From Bizionia argentinensis JUB59 (GTDB taxonomy: Bacteria; Bacteroidota; Bacteroidia; Flavobacteriales; Flavobacteriaceae), in assembly GCF_000224335.1 (NCBI RefSeq), contig NZ_AFXZ01000036.1, positions 42,006 to 106,005 of the forward strand: DNA of 64,000 nucleotides, given 5' to 3'. The position numbers and the translations under genes were made by a program. Within the stretch, counting starts at the first letter, position 1, and each line of letters begins with the position of its first letter. The notes under the pieces were generated by a model. It saw only the letters and a program-made list of their open reading frames with translations. It had not been told where the DNA came from and did not search any database. Shown here piece by piece: positions 1 to 8,479 of this stretch.

Positions 1-834
1 GATAACGGAACTGTTATTGTAGAAAAGGACGAGACAAAATTGGTAAAGTACCATTCCAAAATTTACGAATTAGAAAATAACGCTACTTCGCTTAACTTGG
101 ACGAAGCAGCGCACCCAACCAACGCTAAAAGAGTAATTGATTTCTCTATTACTAAAAGTGTTTTCGGTATGATATTTACGGGACTAATAATGTTATTGGC
201 CTTTGGCGGATTAGCACGAGGTTATAAGAAGGGTAAAACAATTCCAAAAGGATTTTCAAGAGTATTAGAGCCATTAGTAATTTATGTGCGCGATGAAATT
301 GCTCGTCCAAATATCGGTGAGAAAAAGTACCGTAAATTTATGGGCTTTTTGTTAACTGTATTTTTCTTTATCTGGATTCTAAATATGTTAGGTTTAACCC
401 CATTTGGTTTTAACGTTACAGGACAGATAGCTGTAACAGCTTGTTTGGCTATTTTTACAATGGTTATTTATTTGGTTAGCGGTACCAAAGATTTTTGGGC
501 GCACACTTTATGGATGCCTGGTGTTCCATATATCTTAAGACCAATTTTAGCAGTTATCGAGTTGGTAGGATTTATTTTGATCAAGCCGTTTTCATTATTA
601 TTGCGTTTATTCGCAAATATAACAGCAGGTCACTTTATTGTAATGAGTTTAATTGCCTTAATGGTTACACTGAAAGCCTCTTTTGGCCCAGTAGTATCTA
701 CAGGTATGTCATTAGTGTTGGCATTATTTATCATGTTTATCGAGATTCTAGTAGCCTTTTTACAAGCCTTTATTTTTACGATGTTATCGTCGTTATTTAT
801 TGGTATGGCTGTAGAGGAGCACGATGAGCATTAA
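1..834 (+). CDS. atpB: F0F1 ATP synthase subunit a (5' end outside window)
   Basis: Membrane subunit a of the ATP synthase F0 sector, which forms the proton half-channels facing the c-ring. The reading frame is open from base 1, so the N-terminus lies outside the window and 277 codons remain. Several long hydrophobic helices are visible. The essential arginine of the family is in the segment LLLRLFANITAGH (Arg codon 604-606), and the last helix carries the family's LQAF segment. It is the first visible gene of the order atpB-E-F-H-A-[four-helix gene]-G, with a 41-nt gap to atpE. Identification is secure; only the true start is unknown. Confidence 0.97.
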   Translation, partial: DNGTVIVEKDETKLVKYHSKIYELENNATSLNLDEAAHPTNAKRVIDFSITKSVFGMIFTGLIMLLAFGGLARGYKKGKTIPKGFSRVLEPLVIYVRDEIARPNIGEKKYRKFMGFLLTVFFFIWILNMLGLTPFGFNVTGQIAVTACLAIFTMVIYLVSGTKDFWAHTLWMPGVPYILRPILAVIELVGFILIKPFSLLLRLFANITAGHFIVMSLIALMVTLKASFGPVVSTGMSLVLALFIMFIEILVAFLQAFIFTMLSSLFIGMAVEEHDEH

Positions 835-863
835 CGAAGAGTTTGTTTAATTAATATTTATAA

Positions 864-1064
<201 letters not shown>

Positions 1065-1089
1065 GAATTTCCTAAAAGTAAAAAAACAC

Positions 1090-1116
1090 GTTTCTGCAAC
1101 GGTTGGTTGCAGAAAC
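1090..1116 (+). promoter_or_regulatory. Intercistronic hairpin between atpE and atpF
   Basis: A perfect 11-bp inverted repeat, GTTTCTGCAAC (1090-1100) and GTTGCAGAAAC (1106-1116), with a 5-nt loop, followed by TGTTTT. It could stabilise the atpE end of the mRNA or partly terminate transcription. Either would help give the high c-subunit stoichiometry; this role is inferred. Confidence 0.6.
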
Positions 1117-1159
1117 TGTTTTAAATTAAACAAAAGAGAACTTTAGTAATCTATATAGT

Positions 1160-1660
1160 ATGGAAACTTTATTAAACGATTTTTCGGTAGGCTTGTTTTT
1201 TATGCAAGCTGTTATCTTATTAATAATTATTTTATTAATGAGAAAATTTGCATGGAAGCCTATTTTGGATGCTTTGCAATCAAGAGAAGATGGAATTCAA
1301 GAGGCATTAGATGCTGCTGATAGTGCAAAATTAGAAATGCAAAACCTTACTGCGTCTAACGAAAAGTTACTTCAGGAAGCGCGTATGGAAAGAGATTCTA
1401 TGTTAAAAGAAGCTCGCGAAATGAAGGATCAAATGATTACTTCAGCAAAAGACGAAGCGCAAGTAGTGGCAAACGCTATGATTGAGAAAGCAAAAGACGC
1501 CATTGAAACTGAAAAGGTATCAGCAATTGCAGAATTGAAAACGCAAGTGGCTTCTTTATCTATAGAAATTGCTGAAAAAGTAGTTCGCGAAGAATTATCT
1601 AATAAAGACAAGCAAATGAAATTGGTTGAGTCTATGTTAGGTGAAGCAACTTTAAACTAA
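1160..1660 (+). CDS. atpF: F0F1 ATP synthase subunit b
   Basis: Peripheral-stalk subunit b, which ties subunit a to the F1 head through delta. The 166-residue length is normal. One N-terminal membrane helix (about residues 11-28) is followed by a highly charged, alanine-rich helix with heptad character (about 35-140), as in b subunits, then a short conserved tail. It lies between atpE and atpH, the standard order. The start ATG is the first in frame after the intercistronic hairpin. Confidence 0.96.
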   Translation: METLLNDFSVGLFFMQAVILLIIILLMRKFAWKPILDALQSREDGIQEALDAADSAKLEMQNLTASNEKLLQEARMERDSMLKEAREMKDQMITSAKDEAQVVANAMIEKAKDAIETEKVSAIAELKTQVASLSIEIAEKVVREELSNKDKQMKLVESMLGEATLN

Positions 1661-1736
1661 AAATTACACAACAAGGTACTCTCAATAGATAGACCATGGA
1701 AGTGTAAATAGGAATAGAAGTATAATTTAAAAGATA

Positions 1737-1750
1737 CCCACTTTCGTGGG
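1737..1750 (+). promoter_or_regulatory. Hairpin 7 nt before the atpH start
   Basis: CCCAC (1737-1741), TTTC loop, GTGGG (1746-1750), preceded by AAAAGATA and followed by 7 nt and the atpH ATG at 1758. It occupies the place where a ribosome binding site would sit. The same arrangement recurs before the genes at 8480 and 16960(-). Confidence 0.55.
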
Positions 1751-1757
1751 CATAATA

Positions 1758-2294
1758 ATGGCAGGAACAAGAGCAGCAATACGTTATGCAAAAGCAGTGT
1801 TAAGTTTAGCAACTGATAAACAGGTTGCCGAAGCTATTAATACCGACATGGTTTTAATTGCAAAAACCCTTAAGGATAACCAGAATTTGGATGAAGCGCT
1901 TAAAAATGCTGTGGTAAGATCGGAAGCAAAAAAAGCGATTTTATTACAAGTTTTTCCAGATACACATCCTATGACAATAGAGCTTTTTAAAGTCTTGGAT
2001 GCTAATAAGCGTTTGGATATTATGGACGCTATTGCTGATAAGTATACCGAGTTATTCGATATTCAAAATGGTAAGCAATCTGCAACGGTAACAACGGCAG
2101 TGCCACTTACTAAAGACATTGAAATAAAAGTGTTAACTAAAATAAAAGAGTTAACCAATAAAGCCGTAACGGTGAAAAATATAGTGGATGAAGACATTTT
2201 GGGTGGCTTCATTTTACGTGTTGGCGATATTCAATACAATGCAAGTATTGCTAGCAAATTGAATAAGTTAAAAAGAGAATTTACAACAAATTAA
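1758..2294 (+). CDS. atpH: F0F1 ATP synthase subunit delta
   Basis: Delta (OSCP) subunit linking the top of F1 to the b stalk. The frame extends upstream to a GTG at 1746, but the ATG at 1758 gives the family-typical start MAGTRAAIRYAKAV and a 178-residue protein, so that start was chosen. The C-terminal part carries the conserved VDEDILGGFILRVGD segment. The upstream GTG falls inside the hairpin at 1737-1750, another reason to prefer 1758. Confidence 0.95.
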   Translation: MAGTRAAIRYAKAVLSLATDKQVAEAINTDMVLIAKTLKDNQNLDEALKNAVVRSEAKKAILLQVFPDTHPMTIELFKVLDANKRLDIMDAIADKYTELFDIQNGKQSATVTTAVPLTKDIEIKVLTKIKELTNKAVTVKNIVDEDILGGFILRVGDIQYNASIASKLNKLKREFTTN

Positions 2295-2350
2295 AATAGT
2301 TAGAGTAGATGGCAAACATCTAATCTCTAGCGTCTAATATCTAAATAAAG

Positions 2351-3931
2351 ATGGCAGAAGTAAAACCAGCTGAAATATCAGCAATCTTAAAACAACAACT
2401 TTCAAATTTTGAAGCGGGTGCTTCTTTAGATGAAGTAGGAACAGTATTAACTGTTGGTGATGGTATTGTACGTGCTTACGGACTTTCAAATGCACAATAC
2501 GGAGAATTAGTAGAATTCGACGGTGGGCTAGAAGGTATTGTACTGAACCTTGAAGAAGATAACGTCGGTATCGTATTATTAGGACCTTCAGTAGGTGTTC
2601 GTGAAGGCTCAATAGTTAAACGTACGGGTCGTATCGCATCTATTGATGTAGGTGAAGGTATTGTTGGTCGTGTGGTTGATACTTTAGGTACTCCAATAGA
2701 TGGAAAAGGTCCAATTGCAGGTGAAACATATCAAATGCCTTTGGAGCGTAAAGCGCCAGGTGTTATTTATCGTGAACCGGTAACAGAACCTTTACAAACG
2801 GGTATTAAAGCTATTGATGCTATGATTCCTGTTGGTCGTGGTCAACGTGAGTTGGTTATTGGTGACCGTCAGACTGGTAAAACTACCGTTTGTATTGATG
2901 CTATTTTAAATCAAAAAGAATTTTACGATGCAGGTAATCCTGTATATTGTATATATGTTGCTATAGGACAAAAAGCGTCTACAGTAGCTTTAATTGCAAA
3001 AACTTTAGAAGAAAAAGGTGCTTTAGCCTATACAACTATTGTAGCTGCTAATGCTTCCGATCCTGCTCCAATGCAAGTATACGCGCCATTCGCAGGTGCT
3101 GCAATTGGTGAGTATTTTAGAGATACAGGTCGTCCAGCATTAATTGTTTTTGATGATTTATCAAAACAAGCCGTTGCATACCGTGAAGTATCGTTATTAT
3201 TACGTCGTCCACCAGGACGTGAGGCGTATCCAGGTGATGTTTTCTACTTACATTCTCGTTTATTAGAGCGTTCTGCGAAAATTATCAATAACGATGCTAT
3301 TGCTAGAGAAATGAACGATTTACCAGACGTTTTAAAGCCAATGGTAAAAGGTGGCGGTTCTTTAACGGCATTACCTATTATTGAAACACAAGCCGGTGAC
3401 GTTTCAGCGTATATTCCAACAAACGTGATTTCTATTACAGATGGTCAGATTTTCTTGGATGGTGATTTATTTAACTCTGGTGTTCGTCCAGCAATTAACG
3501 TAGGTATTTCTGTATCGCGTGTTGGTGGTAACGCACAGATTAAATCCATGAAAAAAGTTTCTGGAACCTTAAAATTGGATCAAGCGCAGTTCCGTGAATT
3601 AGAAGCTTTCGCTAAATTTGGTTCTGATTTGGATGCTGTTACCTTAAATGTGATTAACAAAGGTAAACGTAATGTTGAAATTTTAAAGCAAGCACAAAAC
3701 GATCCATTTACAGTGGAAGATCAAGTCGCAATTATTTATGCTGGATCTAAAAACTTATTAAGAGATGTGCCTGTTGAAAAAGTAAAAGAATTTGAACGTG
3801 ATTATTTAGAATTTTTAAGAGCAAAACATAGCGATGTGTTAGCCTTATTAAAAGCAGGGAAATTAACTGATGAAGTTACAGATACCTTAACATTGGTAGC
3901 TAAAGATTTATCAGCGAAATATAGAAAGTAG
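2351..3931 (+). CDS. atpA: F0F1 ATP synthase subunit alpha
   Basis: Non-catalytic nucleotide-binding alpha subunit of F1. The 526-residue length fits the family. It has an N-terminal beta-barrel domain (about 25-95), a P-loop GDRQTGKT at residues 171-178, the conserved segment [14 protein letters not shown] and the C-terminal helical domain. atpD and atpC do not follow, which fits Bacteroidota, where beta and epsilon are commonly encoded elsewhere. Codon usage is rich in GGT and CGT, as expected of a highly expressed gene. Confidence 0.98.
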   Translation: MAEVKPAEISAILKQQLSNFEAGASLDEVGTVLTVGDGIVRAYGLSNAQYGELVEFDGGLEGIVLNLEEDNVGIVLLGPSVGVREGSIVKRTGRIASIDVGEGIVGRVVDTLGTPIDGKGPIAGETYQMPLERKAPGVIYREPVTEPLQTGIKAIDAMIPVGRGQRELVIGDRQTGKTTVCIDAILNQKEFYDAGNPVYCIYVAIGQKASTVALIAKTLEEKGALAYTTIVAANASDPAPMQVYAPFAGAAIGEYFRDTGRPALIVFDDLSKQAVAYREVSLLLRRPPGREAYPGDVFYLHSRLLERSAKIINNDAIAREMNDLPDVLKPMVKGGGSLTALPIIETQAGDVSAYIPTNVISITDGQIFLDGDLFNSGVRPAINVGISVSRVGGNAQIKSMKKVSGTLKLDQAQFRELEAFAKFGSDLDAVTLNVINKGKRNVEILKQAQNDPFTVEDQVAIIYAGSKNLLRDVPVEKVKEFERDYLEFLRAKHSDVLALLKAGKLTDEVTDTLTLVAKDLSAKYRK

Positions 3932-3935
3932 TAGT

Positions 3936-3960
3936 AAGTTATGAGTTTAGAGTTATGAGT
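3936..3960 (+). repeat. Left inverted repeat flanking the four-helix gene
   Basis: This 25-bp segment, starting 4 nt after the atpA stop, matches the reverse complement of 4344-4368 at 21 of 25 positions. Inside it, the motif GTTATGAGT is repeated. Confidence 0.55.
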
Positions 3961-4008
3961 GCGGAGTTTCCTTACCTTAATTCTAAATTCATAATTAAAT
4001 AACTATAA

Positions 4009-4344
4009 ATGAGTTTAAACGAAAGTCCTATTAGAATTAAGAGTTTCCAATTCGCTTGTGAAATAGTTATTTATTGTGATAAATTAAAAGAAAATAAAGA
4101 TTTTGAATTAGCCTCTCAATTGCTAAAAAGTGGAACAAGTATTGGAGCCAATACCAGGGAAGCTCAAAGAGAAGTTAGTAAAAAAGATTTTAAAAATAAG
4201 TTTGGTATAGCACTCAAAGAAGCAGATGAAACCATTTATTGGTTGGAAATTCTTGAAGCAACTGGGAGAGTAGTACCAAAAGACATGAAGAACAAGTGTG
4301 AAGAATTAATTAGAATTTTAGTGGCAATAATTAAAAACTCTTAA
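4009..4344 (+). CDS. Four-helix bundle protein (S23/IVP family) inside the atp operon
   Basis: A 111-residue protein of the four-helix-bundle family first known from 23S rRNA intervening sequences (TIGR02436/PF05635), judged by the pattern LASQLLKSGTSIGANTREAQRE, then DFKNKFGIALKEADETIYWL. Function is unknown; structures of relatives are pentameric four-helix bundles, and the related Avd protein serves diversity-generating retroelements. It sits between atpA and atpG in the same orientation and is framed by imperfect inverted repeats at 3936-3960 and 4343-4368. The position suggests insertion as a small cassette. No reverse transcriptase is near. Confidence 0.85.
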   Translation: MSLNESPIRIKSFQFACEIVIYCDKLKENKDFELASQLLKSGTSIGANTREAQREVSKKDFKNKFGIALKEADETIYWLEILEATGRVVPKDMKNKCEELIRILVAIIKNS

Positions 4345-4368
4345 CTCATCACTCCTAACTCATCACTT
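4343..4368 (+). repeat. Right inverted repeat flanking the four-helix gene
   Basis: The segment begins at the stop codon of the four-helix gene and ends 4 nt before the atpG start. Its reverse complement matches 3936-3960 at 21 of 25 positions. AACTCATCACT is repeated within it. Confidence 0.55.
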
Positions 4369-4372
4369 GATT

Positions 4373-5233
4373 ATGGCAAACTTAAAAGAAATACGTAACA
4401 GAATAACCTCGGTATCTTCAACGATGCAAATTACCAGTGCCATGAAAATGGTATCGGCTGCAAAGTTAAAGAAAGCGCAAGATGCTATTACAGCTATGCG
4501 TCCTTATGCAGATAAGTTAACCGAGCTTTTACAGGATTTAAGCGCAACTTCAAACGCTGATTCTGGGAGTAGATATTCAGATCAACGTGAAGTGGAAAAG
4601 GTACTTATTGTAGCTATTACTTCAAATAGAGGACTTTGTGGTGCCTTCAACTCTAATATCATTAAAGCAGTTAATAGAACAACTGCTGAAAGATATGCAG
4701 ATAAAGATGTTTCATATATAACTGTTGGAAAAAAGGCTTACGATGCTTTTAAGAAGACAGACAAAGTAATTGCAAATAAAAGTGAAATCTTTGATGATTT
4801 AACGTTTGAAAATGTAGCTGATTTAGCTGAATTGTTGATGGAGAAATTTGTTGAAGGCGAATTCGATAAAATTGAAATCGTTTACAACAAGTTTAAAAAT
4901 GCAGCAACGCAAGAGATAATGGTGGAGCAATTCTTGCCAATTGTACCAATTGAAAAAGACGAAAGTGTAACATTAGATTATATTTACGAACCTTCTAAAA
5001 TTGAAATCATTGAGCAATTGATTCCAAAGTCTTTAAAGACACAATTGTATAAAGGTATCAGAGATTCTTTTGCTTCAGAACATGGCGCTCGTATGACGGC
5101 TATGCACAAGGCAACAGATAATGCAACCGACTTACGTGATGAATTGAAATTAACATACAATAAAGCACGTCAGGCTTCTATTACTAACGAAATCCTTGAA
5201 ATTGTTGGTGGGGCGGAAGCTTTAAACAATTAG
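4373..5233 (+). CDS. atpG: F0F1 ATP synthase subunit gamma
   Basis: Central-shaft gamma subunit, which turns inside the alpha/beta ring. The start at 4373 gives the family-typical MANLKEIRNRI and 286 residues; an in-frame ATG two codons upstream is less likely. The N-terminal helix contains ITSAMKMVSAAKLKKAQ and the C-terminal helix contains the conserved NATDLRDELKLTYNKARQ, both hallmarks. It is the last atp gene here and is separated from atpA by the inserted four-helix gene. Confidence 0.97.
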   Translation: MANLKEIRNRITSVSSTMQITSAMKMVSAAKLKKAQDAITAMRPYADKLTELLQDLSATSNADSGSRYSDQREVEKVLIVAITSNRGLCGAFNSNIIKAVNRTTAERYADKDVSYITVGKKAYDAFKKTDKVIANKSEIFDDLTFENVADLAELLMEKFVEGEFDKIEIVYNKFKNAATQEIMVEQFLPIVPIEKDESVTLDYIYEPSKIEIIEQLIPKSLKTQLYKGIRDSFASEHGARMTAMHKATDNATDLRDELKLTYNKARQASITNEILEIVGGAEALNN

Positions 5234-5309
5234 ACGTAGCGATAGCGAAGTCAAATTTTTAAATAGAGTAAAAGCTCTTAATAATTAATATAACCCCAAA
5301 TTTTATAAC

Positions 5310-5891
5310 ATGAAAAACATCAGTATCTCATCATTTTTAATTTTATTATTTATTATTACTAGTTGTTCAGGTGACGATGATGCATCAGGAAACGAAATAG
5401 TTCAAGAAACTCAAGAAAATGCTACTATAATTAACGGACAAGAATTTAGTACTCCTTTTGCTCATGCATTCATCTACGAGGATCCCAATGAAGTAGATAT
5501 CGTAATAAGTAATAATAATACTAGTGATTGGTATTCTTATGAAGGTGATATTCAATTATTCAATTTTACTATTAATAAGCTTGATCTAGAAGGTAACTAT
5601 ACTTTTTTAAACCCTTCAAATGCTAATTTTGATTCAAACTCTAATTTTCCTCATGCGCTTTCTACGATTACGAGAATGGAAAATGAACAATTAATAGATA
5701 CTAATAGCAGTGGAACAGGGTTAATTGAAACCTGGTACGATACTGATGAAGGAAATATTGTTGACGAAAATAACAGTATTAAAATAACTAAAATTGATGA
5801 TGATACTTATGAAATTGAATATTCAATTGTAATAAACGGTAATGAAATATCTGGATACTATAAAGGTTCGTTGATTGAAATTAATGAATAA
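5310..5891 (+). CDS. Predicted lipoprotein of unknown function
   Basis: A 193-residue protein with a lipoprotein signal: a hydrophobic stretch ending in IITSC with Cys19, followed by SGDDDA, an acidic run typical of exported Bacteroidota lipoproteins. The mature part is acidic and rich in Asn/Asp, with no family recognised. It lies 76 nt after atpG and ends just before a strong terminator, so it may be the last gene of the atp transcript or have its own promoter; no -7 element was found. Confidence 0.8.
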   Translation: MKNISISSFLILLFIITSCSGDDDASGNEIVQETQENATIINGQEFSTPFAHAFIYEDPNEVDIVISNNNTSDWYSYEGDIQLFNFTINKLDLEGNYTFLNPSNANFDSNSNFPHALSTITRMENEQLIDTNSSGTGLIETWYDTDEGNIVDENNSIKITKIDDDTYEIEYSIVINGNEISGYYKGSLIEINE

Positions 5892-5920
5892 AATTAGTTA
5901 TAATTTTAATAAATTTTAAA

Positions 5921-5960
5921 AAAGACCTTTCAAGATCAAAACTTGAAAGGTCTTTTTTTT
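5921..5960 (+). terminator. Strong intrinsic terminator
   Basis: Perfect 14-bp stem AAAGACCTTTCAAG (5921-5934) and its complement (5942-5955) with a 7-nt loop, continuing into a T-run. It closes the atp/lipoprotein transcript. Confidence 0.9.
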
Positions 5961-6059
5961 TATTATAGGCTTAAAAAGCTCTATCTCATTAAAATCATGA
6001 ACAAACACTTTTATAGCTGTCGGTAATTCAATACATTTAAACTATATTCTAATTTTATT

Positions 6060-7520
6060 TTGAGCGGACTCAAAGCACTTTTTAAACAGACTTTTATTTA
6101 TGGTTTAGCAACGGTTTTACCACGTATGTTAAGCTTTATTTTGGTGCCTCTTTATACAACGGATGGTGTACTATCATCGGTTGCTGAATATGGGAAAATC
6201 TCCGTTATTTTCTCATATTTTGTACTTTTTAATGTGGTTCTAGCCTATGGTATGGAAACGGCATTTTTTCGTTTTTTCAATAAGGATGAAAATCAGGAAA
6301 CCGTTATTGGAACATCTGCTATTTCATTAATCGTGTCGTCTGTCGGTTTTTTTATTTTGGCATTGTTGTTTCAAAATCAAATTGCATCCTTTATAGATAT
6401 CGATGTTAAATACATCAAGCTCGTTATTTGGATTCTCCTTTTGGACGCTCTGGTAATTATACCATTTGCTTGGCTTCGCGCCGCTCAACGTCCCATGCGC
6501 TACGCTATTATTAAAATATTAAACGTCGCCATTAATCTGGGTTTAAATATTTTCTTCTTATTATATTTATCTGATTTAGCAGACCAAAGCACCCTATTTG
6601 AAAGTGTCTATGTTACCAATTTCGAAATCAATTATATTTTTATTGCCAATCTAATTGCCAGCGGTATCACCTTGGCTTTTATGCTGCCGTTTTATACATC
6701 GATTACCTATAGTTTCAATACCGTCTTATGGAAGAAAATGATGCGTTATGCCATTCCAGTATTAATTGCCGGAGTAGCTTTTTCAGTAAATGAAACATTT
6801 GACCGTATTTTATTGGATCGCTTATTACCAAAAGATATTGCTGATACTGAAATTGGAATGTATTCCGCCTGCTATAAAATTGCGCTGTTTATGACGCTTT
6901 TCGCAACCGCTTACAGATTAGGAATTGAACCTTTCTTTTTTAGTCATGCGAAAACCAAGAACCCACAAAAAAATTACGCCCGTATTTTAGAGTTTTTCGT
7001 CGCCTCTGGATCTGTTATTTTATTATCGGTTGTTGTTTTTGCCGATTTATTGAAACCCTATATTGTAAGAAGTGAAGCGTATTGGGAAGCCATGTGGATT
7101 GTTCCCATTATACTAATTGCGAATTTCTGTTTAGGAATTTATCACAATCTATCTGTTTGGTATAAAATAACGGATAGAACCAGGTTTGGCGCTTACATAT
7201 CCATTGTTGGGGCTTTAGTAACGCTTACCATAAACATACTATTTATTAAAACTTACAGTTATAAAGCATCGGCAATTGCAACGCTTATTGCTTACGCAAT
7301 TATGGTATTGCTTTCCTATTATTTTGGACGCAAATACTATCCGATTCCTTATAATTTAAAGAAAATTGGAATCTATTTAGCCTTGTCTATTGGTCTGTCA
7401 GTGACATCGTTTTACTATTTTAGAGGTAATTTTGCAATAGGAATTCCAATGTTAATTGTATTTTTGGGAATCGTGTATATGTCAGAACGAAAAGAAATTA
7501 AACAATTATTAAAATCATAA
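6060..7520 (+). CDS. Polysaccharide/lipid-linked sugar flippase (MOP superfamily)
   Basis: A 486-residue integral membrane protein with about 12-14 hydrophobic helices. It belongs to the polysaccharide exporter group of the MOP superfamily (Wzx/MurJ-like), which moves lipid-linked glycans across the inner membrane. The start is a TTG giving [22 protein letters not shown]; no ATG lies near the conserved N-terminus, so TTG is accepted. dut follows after one base, suggesting co-transcription, and a nucleotidyltransferase for sugars is close by. The exact substrate cannot be told. Confidence 0.88.
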   Translation: MSGLKALFKQTFIYGLATVLPRMLSFILVPLYTTDGVLSSVAEYGKISVIFSYFVLFNVVLAYGMETAFFRFFNKDENQETVIGTSAISLIVSSVGFFILALLFQNQIASFIDIDVKYIKLVIWILLLDALVIIPFAWLRAAQRPMRYAIIKILNVAINLGLNIFFLLYLSDLADQSTLFESVYVTNFEINYIFIANLIASGITLAFMLPFYTSITYSFNTVLWKKMMRYAIPVLIAGVAFSVNETFDRILLDRLLPKDIADTEIGMYSACYKIALFMTLFATAYRLGIEPFFFSHAKTKNPQKNYARILEFFVASGSVILLSVVVFADLLKPYIVRSEAYWEAMWIVPIILIANFCLGIYHNLSVWYKITDRTRFGAYISIVGALVTLTINILFIKTYSYKASAIATLIAYAIMVLLSYYFGRKYYPIPYNLKKIGIYLALSIGLSVTSFYYFRGNFAIGIPMLIVFLGIVYMSERKEIKQLLKS

Positions 7521-7521
7521 T

Positions 7522-7956
7522 ATGACTATTAAAATAATAAATAAATCCAATCATAATTTGCCACACTATGAAACTATAGCATCGGCAGGAATGGATTTAA
7601 GAGCAAATATTTCAGAGTCAAGAGTATTAAAGCCTTTAGAACGCAGCATTGTAGGAACTGGTTTATTTATTGAACTTCCTATTGGATTTGAAGCGCAAGT
7701 CCGACCACGTAGCGGATTAGCAGCTAAAAATGGCATCACCGTTTTAAACGCGCCAGGAACTATTGACGCTGATTATCGTGGTGAAATTGGCGTAATATTA
7801 GTTAACCTGTCAAATGAAGATTTCACCATTCAAAATGGCGAACGCATCGCACAATTAGTTATTGCGAAACACGAACGCGCAGAATGGGAGCTAGTAGAAG
7901 CTTTATCAGATACCGATAGAGGTGCAGGTGGATTTGGGAGTACTGGAGTCTCCTAA
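7522..7956 (+). CDS. dut: dUTP diphosphatase
   Basis: Trimeric dUTPase, which hydrolyses dUTP to dUMP and PPi, keeping uracil out of DNA and feeding dTMP synthesis. All five family motifs are present in 144 residues: AGMDLRA (22-28), [11 protein letters not shown] (61-71), [15 protein letters not shown] (76-90), GERIAQLV (106-113) and the C-terminal arm [10 protein letters not shown] (133-142). It starts one base after the flippase stop. A hairpin repeat begins right after its stop codon. Confidence 0.97.
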   Translation: MTIKIINKSNHNLPHYETIASAGMDLRANISESRVLKPLERSIVGTGLFIELPIGFEAQVRPRSGLAAKNGITVLNAPGTIDADYRGEIGVILVNLSNEDFTIQNGERIAQLVIAKHERAEWELVEALSDTDRGAGGFGSTGVS

Positions 7957-7957
7957 A

Positions 7958-8000
7958 TTCCTGCGAAAGCAGGAAATCGAAGATTCAGCGAAGCTAATCT
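7958..8000. repeat. Two-hairpin intergenic repeat after dut
   Basis: First hairpin: TTCCTGC-GAAA-GCAGGAA at 7958-7975. Second: AGATT-C-AGC, loop GAA, GCT-AATCT at 7981-8000. A related copy is at 15908-15950 after dprA. It starts one base after the dut stop codon. Confidence 0.7.
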
Positions 8001-8122
8001 CAAAATCGATAGTAAAAAAATATTGAAAAGCCTATATCAAGGCAAATAGGCATAATTGCCATTAGAATTTGGAGTTTATCAAAATTTGTGAAGCGTTAAA
8101 TATCAATATTAAATCAATAAAA

Positions 8123-8437
8123 ATGGAACTTTGGTATGTTTACATCATGACAAACAAGCCAAAAGGTGTTTTGTATATTGGCGTGACCGATAATATAGAT
8201 GAACGCGTAAAGGAACATTAATTAAAAATCTATCCAAAATCGTTTACAGCAAGATACAATTGTGATAAATTAGTATATTTTGAAGAGTTTAATAACGGAA
8301 GTGAAGCTGAAAAGCGAGAAAGAAACTTTAAAAAATGGAAAAGAGATTGGAAAATAGAATTAATAGAAGAAATGAATCCGAGTTGGTCTGATTTAAGTAT
8401 CAACTGGAAACCAAATAATAGTAAATTAAGATATTAG
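8123..8437 (+). pseudogene. GIY-YIG endonuclease-like gene with premature TAA
   Basis: Read through, the frame gives 104 residues of a small GIY-YIG protein (YhbQ/UPF0213-like): it begins MELWYVYIMTNKPKGVLYIG, later has the R-residue segment (DNIDERVKEH) and SFTARYNCDKLVYFE, and ends in a conserved GSEAEKRERNFKKWKR. Codon 33 (8219-8221) is TAA where the family continues with a residue such as Lys, so AAA to TAA would be a single change. No other frame break is seen, which suggests recent inactivation. These genes are common strays in intergenic regions of flavobacteria. Confidence 0.8.
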
Positions 8438-8455
8438 TTTAATAATTAAAAGATA

Positions 8456-8472
8456 CTCCGCTCAAGGCGGAG
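8456..8472 (+). promoter_or_regulatory. Hairpin 7 nt before the nucleotidyltransferase start
   Basis: CTCCGC (8456-8461), loop TCAAG, GCGGAG (8467-8472), preceded by AAAAGATA and followed by CATAGTT and ATG. This is the same layout and the same 7-nt spacing as the hairpin before atpH. Confidence 0.55.
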
Positions 8473-8479
8473 CATAGTT

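Noticed and set aside
2334..2612. Minus-strand frame overlapping the start of atpA
   Set aside because: Shadow of atpA codon usage; no plausible start context and no conserved features.
4009..4344. Reading the four-helix gene as a 23S rRNA intervening sequence
   Set aside because: No rRNA sequence is nearby; only the protein family is shared.
4009..4344. Diversity-generating retroelement accessory (Avd)
   Set aside because: No reverse transcriptase and no template/variable repeat pair in the window.
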